From positions 8,398-45,271 of the forward strand of contig NYSS01000093.1 in NCBI GenBank assembly GCA_002683135.1: 36,874 nt of DNA, written 5' to 3'. Below are positions 1 to 10,346 of this stretch, in pieces. The stretch is from Planctomycetota bacterium. Lineage in GTDB: Bacteria > Planctomycetota > GCA-002687715. The translations under genes were made by a program, and so were the position numbers. The notes under the pieces are model-generated. The model saw only the letters and a program-made list of their open reading frames with translations. It had not been told where the DNA came from and ran no database searches. The stretch's first letter is position 1; every line of letters starts with the position of its first letter.

Positions 1-2
1 AT

Positions 3-527
3 GAGGCCGCGCGTGGACTCATCGATCAGGTGCTCGGTGTGGGGGGGCGGGATCAGCACTCCGAGATGATCGCCGCGGAGATGGCGCTGACCGTGCCCGA
101 GTTGTTCTGGACGCGGTTGCTGCGGGGAGATCGGCTCCCCCCCATGGTCACGGATCGTACGCGGCCCGGGGGCCTGCCAGGGGGGCCTCGGACCCCGCGC
201 ACGCTGAAGCTGACGGGCGGCCGCCGCCTCCACTCGAATGGGCCCATGCTGATCCCGGGCCTCCTGGTTCGCGACAGGGATACGGGCCGGGTGGAGGGTG
301 TCCTGGACGTCCTCTTCCACGGCAACGTCGTCCCTGACCGGATCCTGCTACGGACAGCGGACAAGACCTTGCTCGAGCTTCCCGTGGACCGTCCACAGCG
401 CGTCCCTCTGGCCCTGAACCTCGCCCCCGGGACCCGAGTGCTGGCGACGTTCTCCGGCAAGCGCTTCTCCGGCGATTCGATCGCGGGGCCCAAGCCCATG
501 GCCGGGATCATCCTGGTGATGCCCTAG
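3..527 (+). CDS. 3' part of an unidentified protein gene
   Basis: The frame is open from the first bases of the window and ends at TAG 525-527, so the true start is probably outside. A GTG at 30 is the first possible internal start but has no ribosome-binding site, and codons upstream of it are open too. About 174 residues are visible. They are rich in Pro, Arg and Gly and have short beta-like segments (for example VLDVLFHG and RILLRTADKTLLELP) in the last third. I see no signal peptide, membrane segment or catalytic motif in this part and do not recognise the family. GC-rich third positions support coding. A G7/C6 hairpin follows the stop. Confidence 0.5.
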   Translation, partial: EAARGLIDQVLGVGGRDQHSEMIAAEMALTVPELFWTRLLRGDRLPPMVTDRTRPGGLPGGPRTPRTLKLTGGRRLHSNGPMLIPGLLVRDRDTGRVEGVLDVLFHGNVVPDRILLRTADKTLLELPVDRPQRVPLALNLAPGTRVLATFSGKRFSGDSIAGPKPMAGIILVMP

Positions 528-534
528 GGCTTGA

Positions 535-555
535 GGGGGGGCTTCTGCGCCCCCC
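535..555 (+). terminator. G/C hairpin after the first gene, weak terminator candidate
   Basis: A run of seven G (535-541) can pair with six C (550-555) around a short loop, eight bases after the stop codon of the upstream gene. No T-tract follows, so intrinsic termination is doubtful. Confidence 0.25.
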
Positions 556-583
556 TGACGGTGGGGGGCCTGCTTGCTACAAC
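555..583 (+). promoter_or_regulatory. Candidate promoter, leaderless type, for the formiminotransferase gene
   Basis: CTGACG (555-560), a 17-base spacer and TACAAC (578-583) resemble a housekeeping promoter. The hexamer ends six bases before the ATG at 590, so the transcript would begin at or next to the start codon. The gene has no Shine-Dalgarno sequence, which fits a leaderless mRNA. This is inference from spacing only. Confidence 0.35.
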
Positions 584-589
584 TCGCTC

Positions 590-2263
590 ATGGCGAAGAA
601 GATCGTCGAGTGCGTGCCCAACTTCAGCGAGGGCCAGGATCAGGCCGTCATCGACCAGATCGTCGCGGCCATGGATGCCGTCGACGGGGCGGCGGTGCTG
701 GACGTGGATCCCGGCGCGGCCACCAATCGCACCGTGGTGACCGTCGTCGGTGATCCGGATGCAGTTTGCTCGGCTGCGTTCGAGGGCATCCGAGTGGCCT
801 CCGAGCTGATCGACATGTCGCGGCATTCGGGAGAGCACGCGCGTCAAGGCGCGACCGACGTCTGCCCGTTCGTGCCCGTCAGCGGGGTGACCATGGACGA
901 GTGCGTCACGCTCGCTCAGCGGCTCGGCGGTCGGGTCGGCGACGAGCTCGGCATCCCGGTGTACCTGTATGAGGAGGCGGCGTCCAAGCCGGAGCGCCGG
1001 AACCTGGCCAAGGTCCGCGCGGGTGAATACGAAGGACTCGAGGCCAAGCTGGCGAGCCCCGAGGGCGCGCCGGATTTCGGACCAACCAGCTTCAACGCGC
1101 GCTCCGGCGCGACGGCAGTCGGCGCTCGCAAGTTTCTCATTGCCTACAACGTGAACCTGAACACCCGCGACAAGCGCGTCGCCACCGAGGTCGCGCTCGA
1201 GGTGCGGGAGCAGGGCCGCAACATGCGCGGGCCGGACGGCAAGTTCGTCCGCGACGAGAGCGGGGAGCCCATCAAACGTCCGGGGCGCCTGCAGACGGTC
1301 AAGGCCGTCGGGTGGGTGATCGAGGAGTACAACCGCGCACAGATCTCGTGCAACCTCACCGACTGCGAGGTCGCGAGCCTGCACGACGTATTCGACGCGT
1401 GCGAGGAAGAGGCGCGCAAGATCGGGGCCCGGGTCACCGGGTCCGAGCTCGTCGGTCTGGTCCCGCTGGACGCCATGCTTGCCGCCGGTCGTCACTACCT
1501 GGAGCGCATGGGGCGCAGCACCGGGCTCCCGGAGGCTCGCGTCATCGAGGCGGCGGTCCAGAGCCTGGGGCTGTCGGAGATCTCGCCGTTCGATGCCGCT
1601 GACCGGATCATCGAGTACCGCCTGCGGGGCGGGGGCGACCTGGTCACGCGCACCGTGAAGGACTTCATCGACGAGACGTCGAGTGAATCCCCGGCCCCAG
1701 GGGGCGGCAGCGTCGCCGCGGTGTGCGGGAGCCTGGGCGCGGCGCTGGTGGCCATGGTCGGGAACCTCACGGTCGGAAAGCGGAAAATGGAGGGCGCCTG
1801 GGCGGCCTGCGAGCGCATCTCGGTGCGCGCGCAAGAGCTCAAGGACGCGTTCCTCGACGACATCGACCGGGACACGGATGCGTTCAACGCGTTCATGGCG
1901 GCCATGCGCCTCAAGGCGTCGACTCCGGAGGAAGAGGCGGGCAAGAAGCAGGCCATGATCGACGCGACGAAGGGGGCTATCATGGTGCCGTTCGGAGTGC
2001 TCGAGCGGACGCCGGCGGTGGTCGAGATCGCGAGCGAGGTCCTCGACATCGGCAACCCCAACGCTGCTTCCGACGCAGCCACGGCGGCGGCTTGTGCCGT
2101 CGCCTGCGCGGAGGGCGCGCTCTACAACGTCCTCACCAACATGAAGGACTTCGAGGGTGACGCGGAGTGGGCCGCCGATTTCCGCGCCCGCGCGCTGAAG
2201 CTCGTCGACGACGTGCGTTCGTCGGCGCGCCAGGTCTCCGAGTCCTTCGTCGACCGGATGTAG
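590..2263 (+). CDS. ftcD: Bifunctional glutamate formiminotransferase / formiminotetrahydrofolate cyclodeaminase
   Basis: The 557-residue protein joins two folate enzymes. Residues 1 to about 330 are the formiminotransferase: the start reads VPNFSEG and the conserved block at 77-94 includes GEHARQGA with His83, the position expected for the catalytic histidine. Residues about 355-557 are the cyclodeaminase, marked by APGGGSVAA (369-377) in the helical bundle. The first half moves the formimino group from formiminoglutamate to tetrahydrofolate. The second releases ammonia and gives 5,10-methenyl-tetrahydrofolate, the last steps of one histidine-degradation route. The length is close to the animal fusion (about 540 residues), whereas many bacteria encode the halves separately. 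No hut genes are nearby. The ATG at 590 has no Shine-Dalgarno sequence. The cytoplasmic location follows from the absence of a signal peptide. Confidence 0.93.
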   Translation: MAKKIVECVPNFSEGQDQAVIDQIVAAMDAVDGAAVLDVDPGAATNRTVVTVVGDPDAVCSAAFEGIRVASELIDMSRHSGEHARQGATDVCPFVPVSGVTMDECVTLAQRLGGRVGDELGIPVYLYEEAASKPERRNLAKVRAGEYEGLEAKLASPEGAPDFGPTSFNARSGATAVGARKFLIAYNVNLNTRDKRVATEVALEVREQGRNMRGPDGKFVRDESGEPIKRPGRLQTVKAVGWVIEEYNRAQISCNLTDCEVASLHDVFDACEEEARKIGARVTGSELVGLVPLDAMLAAGRHYLERMGRSTGLPEARVIEAAVQSLGLSEISPFDAADRIIEYRLRGGGDLVTRTVKDFIDETSSESPAPGGGSVAAVCGSLGAALVAMVGNLTVGKRKMEGAWAACERISVRAQELKDAFLDDIDRDTDAFNAFMAAMRLKASTPEEEAGKKQAMIDATKGAIMVPFGVLERTPAVVEIASEVLDIGNPNAASDAATAAACAVACAEGALYNVLTNMKDFEGDAEWAADFRARALKLVDDVRSSARQVSESFVDRM

Positions 2264-2307
2264 GCCCGCGTTCAGGCGGCGTTCGCTCGCTGCAGCCGCG
2301 AACGAAA

Positions 2308-2339
2308 ACACCCCCGCCGACCCAGGTCGACGGGGGTGT
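2308..2339 (-). terminator. Intrinsic terminator of the secreted MAM-like protein gene
   Basis: Thirteen bases (2308-2320) pair with 2327-2339 around a six-base loop with one mismatch. Read on the minus strand, the hairpin is followed by TTTTCGTT. It lies about 40 bases beyond the stop of the minus-strand gene and also between two convergent genes, so it may stop transcription from both sides. Confidence 0.7.
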
Positions 2340-2379
2340 CTCGTGACAGGGGGGAGCCCCTCTCAGATGCGGTGAACCA

Positions 2380-3990
2380 CTAGTTCACGGCGACGTCGTC
2401 GATCGCGATGTCGCCCGTGAAGCCCCCGCCTCCGGTGTAGGAGAATGAGAAGGCGATGTCAGCGGTGCCGAGCGGCATCGCGGAGACCGTGATGGACTCT
2501 GACGACCACTCAGTGCCACCCTGCAGTTGCCCCGGATCAGCCCCCGTGTAGGTGGCGATCGGGGTGGCGTTCCAGTTGCCGTTGAAGGCGACGTAGATGT
2601 TCAGGGTGCCGATGGTGGCCCCGATGCGACTCAGAGAGAAGCTCAGGGTGTTGGCCGGAGTGGAGAACGGGCAGGTGGCCATGTTGAACTCTGCGGTGCC
2701 GCCCGTGCCGGAGGTCTCGCAGTACATGTAGTTGGCGCCACTGGCCGCGGAGGTGGGGCCGGTGCCACCTGACGGCGTACCGGACGAGTCGACGCTCCAG
2801 GCCACGGAGGCCAATGCGACCCACGGAGTGGAGGGGTTGGTCCAACCAGGAGGCGACCCGCCCGCCGGGAGGTTGTCGAAGTTCGAGCCGCTGCATCCGA
2901 CCCACGACAGATCGCATGCCTGGCTGAGGGCCACGCCGTCAGAGTAGGTCGCCGAGATGACGGCCATCTGGCCGCTGACCGAGTAGTTGGCCGACGCGTA
3001 GGGCAGGGAGATACCGCCAGCGGGGAAACCGCCGCCCGCGCTGAAGTTGTTGTTCAGCCACAGGAAAGACGGGTTGGTCAGGTCAAGGTTGACCGTCTGT
3101 CCCGCCGGGGTGGCGATCCCGCCCGCGGACAGCCCGATGCTGGACGCGCCGGGCACGAGGCCGACGTCCCAGGGCGCGCCGGCGTTGGAGCTGTTCATGT
3201 CCACAGTGGCGGCGACGCCGTTGCTCAGGGCCGCGGACGCACCACCGTTGACGGTCAAGCTGGACTCGGTCTGGTTGCTCTGGGTATTGCTGATGCACAG
3301 GCCTGGCGTGCCGCCGGCGATGTAGTCGATCTTCACGACGGGAACGAACTCGTTGTTCGCGAAGGTTGACGTCGCGGCGCTGCAGTCGACGGTGTTGCCG
3401 TAGCGGTTGCCACCATTGAGGCCGGCTGCGGCCGAGCTGCCGTCGATCGAGGTGCCCCATGTGATGTTAGTCCCGCACTTGGCGATCTCGACGATGATGT
3501 CCCTGCCGAGGCCCGGGTCGTAGGTGAACGAACCCGTGGAGCCGAAGGACATCCAGTCTGCCGTGGCGTTGCCCACCGGTGCGGGACCGACGGCCCCGCT
3601 GACCCACGGACCCGATCGCATGAGCGTGAGGTCGCCGCAGGTGTTCTCCGCGAAGACCGAGCTGTGCGTGGCGACGCCGTAGGCCGTGGTCGCCGAGCCG
3701 ATATAGACGTCGACGCTTGGGAAGTCAAATCCTGCACCCGCGAACGTAGGGCTGAGGAACCGGACTGAGATGTCGGTGATGGTGATCGGTCCAGTGACCC
3801 CAGCAGCTGCGAAGTTCGAGTTCGCGTAGTGCCACTGCCACCGATGATCAGTGGTGGCGTTGAAGGGGAACCCCGATCCGGCACCGCCGCCGGTCGTAAG
3901 GAGGCCGGCGGGCAGGGTCATCGAGGACTGGGCGGTCGCGATGCCGGCGCAGATCGCAATCAGGCACAGCATGAGGCTGAGGGACTTCAT
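2380..3990 (-). CDS. Secreted Ala/Gly/Ser-rich protein with a C-terminal MAM-like domain
   Basis: The start is set by ATG at 3990 with GGAG eight bases upstream. An in-frame extension toward 4044 lacks this support. The 536-residue product begins with a signal peptide (MKSLSLMLCL, then a cut near ATAQ). Residues about 20-250 are a low-charge beta-rich region. About 250-365 form a second beta-rich region starting at LCISNTQS. Residues about 370-536 resemble a MAM domain: an N-terminal W/GTPSGGTGP segment, a central Y-M-Y-C-E strand, and the terminal GDIAIDDV signature. MAM domains are adhesion jelly-rolls best known from animals and also found in some bacteria. No sorting signal or anchor is visible at the C-terminus, so the protein is probably released or held by partners. 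Its function is not known, and a structural or adhesive role is inference. Confidence 0.75.
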   Translation of the reverse strand: MKSLSLMLCLIAICAGIATAQSSMTLPAGLLTTGGGAGSGFPFNATTDHRWQWHYANSNFAAAGVTGPITITDISVRFLSPTFAGAGFDFPSVDVYIGSATTAYGVATHSSVFAENTCGDLTLMRSGPWVSGAVGPAPVGNATADWMSFGSTGSFTYDPGLGRDIIVEIAKCGTNITWGTSIDGSSAAAGLNGGNRYGNTVDCSAATSTFANNEFVPVVKIDYIAGGTPGLCISNTQSNQTESSLTVNGGASAALSNGVAATVDMNSSNAGAPWDVGLVPGASSIGLSAGGIATPAGQTVNLDLTNPSFLWLNNNFSAGGGFPAGGISLPYASANYSVSGQMAVISATYSDGVALSQACDLSWVGCSGSNFDNLPAGGSPPGWTNPSTPWVALASVAWSVDSSGTPSGGTGPTSAASGANYMYCETSGTGGTAEFNMATCPFSTPANTLSFSLSRIGATIGTLNIYVAFNGNWNATPIATYTGADPGQLQGGTEWSSESITVSAMPLGTADIAFSFSYTGGGGFTGDIAIDDVAVN

Positions 3991-4325
3991 GTAGAAAACT
4001 CCAGGCAAAAGCTTGTTGGGGGTTTGCGGTGGCGACCGGTACACCGATCAAGACCACCACTTTCGAGGATACAGGTGAACCGCGGTGGCGTGGGCCTTTT
4101 TGCGTGGTTGAACGGCGGGTTTTCCGGGAGATATCTCTCTGTTCCCGCTGCGGTGCGCCGCCATGAGCCCCGGAGATCCCATGGCGGCTACGAGCGAGGG
4201 GGGGGCGGGGTTCAGCCTCGCGGAAGAGGACCCTGAAAAACACGAGCTTTCCGCCTCATCGCTGGGGTTTTTGCCTGCCGAGCCTGAACCTGGCCGCCCC
4301 GAAATCGGTTAAAAGAGGGTTCACC
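3991..4325. other. Divergent intergenic region upstream of the secreted protein and the sigma factor
   Basis: This 335-base stretch separates two divergent genes. For the minus-strand gene, TATCCT (4071-4066) could be a -10 box with a leader of about 70 bases. For the plus-strand sigma factor, AGAGGG lies shortly before the ATG at 4326 and TAAAAG (4310-4315) is AT-rich. A 49-codon ORF (4163-4312) is present but lacks a ribosome-binding site and has weak codon bias, so I do not call it. I see no repeat or RNA gene here. Confidence 0.4.
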
Positions 4326-4901
4326 ATGGCCGATCGACTCCCTACTTTTCCCGAGCCTCGCGGCACCGACACGGACGACTGGCGCCTCATGCGCGAGATC
4401 GCCCGCGGCTCAGAGGACGCGTTCCGGGACCTGATCGGTCGCTATCAGGACGTCCTGCTGCACCTGTTTGCGCGGCTCGGCGCTCGCCACGACGAGGCCG
4501 ATGACGCCGCCCAGGAGACCTTCCTGAGGGTCCACGCCTACAGGGAGCGATACCAGCCCACGGGCAGCTTTCGGACGTTCTTGTTCACGGTGGCCCGGCG
4601 CGCTTGGCTGGACCTGTGCCGCCGCCGCGAGCGGCGTCGTAGGCGAGAGGTGCCGGGCTGCGATCTGGAGTCCCTGCCGCGCCCCGAGGGGCTCGGTCTT
4701 GATCGACGCCTGGATCTCGAGGCGGCCCTGAACAAGCTGTCCGAGGGGCATCGGATGGTGCTTGTTCTGAGCATCTGGGGCGGGCTCAAGTACGAGGAGA
4801 TCGCCGAGGTGATGGGCATCCCCGAGGGGACCGTCAAGTCGCGAGTCTTCCACGCGCTCCGCAAGCTCCGCGCTCGGCTCTCGCCTACCAGCGCTGGTTG
4901 A
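4326..4901 (+). CDS. ECF-type RNA polymerase sigma factor
   Basis: The 191-residue protein has the two-domain layout of ECF sigma factors. Region 2 spans about 25-105, with the DDAAQETFLRV core-binding helix at 59-69 and an Arg-rich end (99-107). Region 4 spans about 132-187 with a helix-turn-helix around YEEIAEVMGIPEGTVKSR (156-173). It would direct RNA polymerase to a private set of promoters. Its start ATG follows AGAGGG. Forty-five bases downstream on the same strand is a zinc-finger membrane protein of the type that holds ECF factors inactive, so the pair is probably one operon and a sigma/anti-sigma couple. Target promoters cannot be read from this window. Confidence 0.93.
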   Translation: MADRLPTFPEPRGTDTDDWRLMREIARGSEDAFRDLIGRYQDVLLHLFARLGARHDEADDAAQETFLRVHAYRERYQPTGSFRTFLFTVARRAWLDLCRRRERRRRREVPGCDLESLPRPEGLGLDRRLDLEAALNKLSEGHRMVLVLSIWGGLKYEEIAEVMGIPEGTVKSRVFHALRKLRARLSPTSAG

Positions 4902-4946
4902 AGCGAACCTCCGGCCCATTCGTGACGATCCCTCCGTGGCTGAGCC

Positions 4947-6170
4947 ATGGAAGATGTGCCCCGACAACCCGCCGACTCCTCCCCATGCCCTTGGGCGTCC
5001 GAACTCCCGGCCCTGATACAGGGCGAGATGGATCCCGGTCGCGCGATGGAGGTCCGCGACCACGTGGACGGGTGCGGTGCGTGCGGCGCCGAACTGGAGG
5101 AGCTTCGAGCCCTCCTATCGGATTTCCAGGAGATCGCTCCGGCGACGCCTCCACGACGTGATCTCGCGGAGCGCGTGCTCGCCATGGCGCAGACGGCGCT
5201 GACGCCCTTCCGGCATCTGAGCTCGGCAGGCTGGGCGTGGGTCGGGATGGTCGCGGCGACCGTGGTGCTCGTCATGGTCGTGCGCGCGCCGTCGGACGCT
5301 CGGCGGCCCTCCCGCCCCCCCGCGGCCATCGCCACCTCCGAGGCGGTGCGATGGCTCGTCGCGGCGCAGGAGGCGGACGGCTCGTGGAGCCCCGCGCGCT
5401 GGGGTGGGCGCGATCGCTGGCGCGTCGGGCTCTCAGGGCTAGCGGTCTCTGCCCTCGCGTCCTGCGGCGCCGATGCCCCGGAGTTGACGCGGGCACTCGA
5501 TCGCGGCGTCGCGTTTCTGTTGCGCGAACAAGGTGAGGGTGGGCGCTTCGGGCCGCCCCTGGCCGAGCATCTCTACAACCATGCGCCGGCGACCCTCGCC
5601 ATCCTCCACGTGATCGACCGACACCCGGTTACGGCGTTGGATGGGGTCGCGCGGCGCGCCGTGGACCATCTGGTCTCGGAGCAATCGGCCAGCGGCGGCT
5701 GGGGATATGGGAACGCAGCCGACGCACCAAACTCGGTCATCTCGGCGTGGCCGCTCGAGGCCCTGCTCCTGGCGCGGGCGCACGGGCGCGGCGACCTGGA
5801 CCTTGCGATCGATACGGCGCGAAACTGGCTCCGCTCCCTGGTCGATGGGCGCGGGCGTCTCGGATACGACCGGCCTGGCGCGTTTCCTCATGGCGCGGCG
5901 ACGCCGACGGCTGTGGGGCTCGGGCTGGGGGCGTCGTCGGAATGGCCGCCGGGGCTCCTCGATGGCGACTATGACCTCCTCGCCGTGTACTTCATGTCTG
6001 GCGCCTCGCCCGACGACGCGACGCGCGAGCGACTCCGCCGCCGGGTGGCGGCCCTGCAGGTCCGCACGGGGAGCCACGCGGGCAGCTTCCGTTCGGCGGA
6101 CCAGTGGGCGCGCGACGGCGGTCGTGTCTATGCGACGGCGCTGGCCTTGCTCGCCTGGCATCGACTCTGA
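4947..6170 (+). CDS. Membrane anti-sigma-like protein with a terpenoid-cyclase-type toroid
   Basis: The 407-residue protein starts with a zinc-binding anti-sigma motif. His39-x3-Cys43-x2-Cys46, with Cys14 as a possible fourth ligand, matches the zf-HC2/ZAS pattern. A single membrane helix follows at about 96-113. The rest (about 131-405) has internal repeats of prenyltransferase/squalene-cyclase type, seen as AQEADGSW (140-147), SASGGWGYG and related helix-turn units, and would lie outside the cytoplasm. I see no DxDD or other cyclase catalytic motif, so the toroid is more likely a binding or sensing module than an enzyme. Gene order after the ECF factor supports a role in holding that factor. 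The ATG at 4947 has only a weak ribosome-binding site. Confidence 0.8.
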   Translation: MEDVPRQPADSSPCPWASELPALIQGEMDPGRAMEVRDHVDGCGACGAELEELRALLSDFQEIAPATPPRRDLAERVLAMAQTALTPFRHLSSAGWAWVGMVAATVVLVMVVRAPSDARRPSRPPAAIATSEAVRWLVAAQEADGSWSPARWGGRDRWRVGLSGLAVSALASCGADAPELTRALDRGVAFLLREQGEGGRFGPPLAEHLYNHAPATLAILHVIDRHPVTALDGVARRAVDHLVSEQSASGGWGYGNAADAPNSVISAWPLEALLLARAHGRGDLDLAIDTARNWLRSLVDGRGRLGYDRPGAFPHGAATPTAVGLGLGASSEWPPGLLDGDYDLLAVYFMSGASPDDATRERLRRRVAALQVRTGSHAGSFRSADQWARDGGRVYATALALLAWHRL

Positions 6171-6233
6171 GTCAGCATGTGGGGCGGGTCCGTCCGCCAC
6201 CTGATCTTCGGTCTCGATGGGTCGGGGCTCAGG

Positions 6234-7013
6234 CTATTTACCCAGCCCCCGCCGGATGGTCTCGAGCATCTGCTCGATGTTGGTCCGCAGGAGATGGTGC
6301 TCCTTCTCGGATCTGTTCATGGCCTTGATGAAGGCGCCCAGCCCGGCGACCGGATCGATCTTGCCCTTGGGCTGGCCGGGGGGAGGCTGGGTCGGCTCGG
6401 GGGGCGGGGCGCCCGGGATGGGCTCATCCTGGTCGCTTTCCTCCAGCAGCCCTGCCAGCGCCTGTGCGCGGCCGAAGGTAGCGGGGTAGACCGTGTGGCC
6501 CGCGGCCTCGGCCGCTAATCGGACCTCCTCGAAGGACGCCTCCGGGTTCGTGGTCTGCAGGTGCTGCACCATGAACTCGATCGGACTCAAGGGCGCGTCC
6601 ACGAACACGCTCTTGGCGGACGGAACGGCGCTGTCGTCCGGTTGCGGGCTTCGGGTGGCCCACGCGGGACGGGGTTCCTTCGAGCTGCCGGCCTCGCCCG
6701 GCTCAGCTTCTTCTTCAGCGCCGACCAAGCCTTCGATCGTGGCGTCTTTGCTAACCGATGTCGGCGCCTCGGCGCGACCGGGTTCGGGCCGCAGTGAGTG
6801 GGCCATCGCCGCGTCGACGATCTCATCTTGAGGCCCGATGCCCATCTTGTGTCGCGCCGCCGTCCACACCTGACGTCGCACCGAGAGCCCCTTGCTGACG
6901 CGCGCTTCGCTGCGCGCCTCTTTGTAGGTGGCGTCCGGGTCCGATCGCAGCAGTGACACGCAGAACGAGAGCGCATCGAGGTCGGACTGACTAAAGCTAT
7001 CTTCGACCGTCAT
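6234..7013 (-). CDS. Protein of unknown function with a duplicated helical domain
   Basis: The 259-residue protein starts at ATG 7013. A TTG at 7046 would add 11 residues. Two stretches, 17-60 and 146-189, align with each other: both begin F-x-V-x2-L, continue P-x-A-x5-R-x2-A, and end with Val, an aromatic residue, then Ala-x3-Gly (for example YKEARSEARV and FEEVRLAAEA). They are separated by an acidic, proline-rich linker of about 85 residues. A short predicted coiled coil (about 228-257) follows a second proline-rich linker. There is no signal peptide or membrane helix, so it is probably cytoplasmic. The layout resembles a tandem DNA- or protein-binding unit, which is inference. The EVE-domain gene lies 81 bases upstream on the same strand and may be cotranscribed. 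Confidence 0.65.
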   Translation of the reverse strand: MTVEDSFSQSDLDALSFCVSLLRSDPDATYKEARSEARVSKGLSVRRQVWTAARHKMGIGPQDEIVDAAMAHSLRPEPGRAEAPTSVSKDATIEGLVGAEEEAEPGEAGSSKEPRPAWATRSPQPDDSAVPSAKSVFVDAPLSPIEFMVQHLQTTNPEASFEEVRLAAEAAGHTVYPATFGRAQALAGLLEESDQDEPIPGAPPPEPTQPPPGQPKGKIDPVAGLGAFIKAMNRSEKEHHLLRTNIEQMLETIRRGLGK

Positions 7014-7094
7014 GGTGCGAGAATTGGGCGATACACGAGTCGGCAATGGGGGGTGCAGGAGGGGCCAATGAGTCTGACCTTACAGGTGTCATTA

Positions 7095-7571
7095 TCAAGA
7101 GGTCTTGTCTGCGAGCCTCAGCACCGCCTTCCATTCCTTCGGTGTGACCGGTTGTACTGACAAACGGGATCCGCGCTGCAGGAGCATCATGTTCGTCAGG
7201 GCGGGGACCGTCTTGAGGAAGTCGAGCGAAAGGGGTGTGTCGAAGATCCGCTCGAGCTTCACGTCGACCATGAACCACGTCGGGTCGCTCTTGTCGGTCT
7301 TCGGGTCAAAGTACTTGTGCCCCTTTTTCCAGGCGTATGCATCGGGATAACCAGCCCGCGCGACGACCGCGGTGCCCGCGATGTGCGGCGGCTTCGCGTT
7401 CGAGTGGTGGAAGATGACTCCGTCCCCCGCTTGCAGTTCATCGCGCAGCAGGTTCCGCGCCTGATAGTTGCGGACGCCCTCCCAGCAGGTGGTTTGGCCC
7501 TTCGCCTTCGCGAGGTCCTGGATCGAGAAGACCGTAGGTTCTGACTTAAGCAGCCAATAGCGGCGGGCCAT
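7095..7571 (-). CDS. EVE domain-containing protein
   Basis: The 158-residue protein is one complete EVE domain, a PUA-like fold. Typical features are the N-terminal RYWLLKSEP, then WEGVRNYQARN (30-40) and the GDGVIFHHSNA segment (49-59) that lines the ligand pocket. EVE proteins, including thymocyte nuclear protein 1, are thought to bind modified bases in DNA or RNA. The bound base here cannot be told from sequence. The start ATG at 7571 has GGAG about eight bases upstream. The metalloprotease gene is divergent to it. No restriction or modification gene lies nearby, so a defence role has no support from context. Confidence 0.9.
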   Translation of the reverse strand: MARRYWLLKSEPTVFSIQDLAKAKGQTTCWEGVRNYQARNLLRDELQAGDGVIFHHSNAKPPHIAGTAVVARAGYPDAYAWKKGHKYFDPKTDKSDPTWFMVDVKLERIFDTPLSLDFLKTVPALTNMMLLQRGSRLSVQPVTPKEWKAVLRLADKTS

Positions 7572-7616
7572 GGTGGAGTCTCCGGATCACCGGGGGTGGT
7601 GTTGAGCGCGGGAGCC

Positions 7617-7622
7617 TACCAT
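7617..7622 (+). promoter_or_regulatory. Candidate -10 element for the metalloprotease gene
   Basis: TACCAT preceded by GCC lies 72 bases before the ATG at 7695. The same GCTACCAT-like word precedes other genes in this window (10,327 and 29,374). No convincing -35 is visible. Confidence 0.25.
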
Positions 7623-7694
7623 CGGGACGGGTGCGTGCGGCGCCGTGGATTCGGCGGCCCCGTCTGGTAGCCTCCCCCGGTTCTGGAGGAACCC

Positions 7695-10151
<2,457 letters not shown>

Positions 10152-10154
10152 TCG

Positions 10155-10208
10155 CCCTCGCCGGGCCAGCCTACATGGCGGCCTGGTCCCGGCCGGAGGG
10201 CGGTTTTT
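10155..10208 (+). terminator. Intrinsic terminator after the metalloprotease gene
   Basis: GCCGGGCCAG (10160-10169) pairs with CTGGTCCCGGC (10183-10193) with one bulge, and an outer CCCTC/GAGGG stem extends it. CGG and five T (10204-10208) follow directly. It begins four bases after the stop codon. Confidence 0.8.
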
Positions 10209-10346
10209 CCCTTCGTCTCCCTGGGTTGGGCGTTGATCCGGTCGAAGTGGGGTGTTTCTTCTCGGAGCGAGGCCGCTCAAGCCCTCGCAGGTCTGCTTAC
10301 AGGTGTGCCGCAGAAACCCGCGCGGCTACCATGCCGCGGGACGTCG

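Noticed and set aside
524..2311. A 595-codon antisense frame over the formiminotransferase gene
   Set aside because: It is opposite a gene with a clear family match. Long antisense frames are common in GC-rich DNA, and the translation (Arg/Asp/His-rich) has no recognisable domain.
4163..4312. A 49-codon ORF just before the sigma factor, possible leader peptide
   Set aside because: No ribosome-binding site, weak codon bias and no recognisable sequence. It could still be tested in relatives.
7095..7571. EVE-domain gene as part of a defence island
   Set aside because: No restriction, methylase or other defence gene lies near it.
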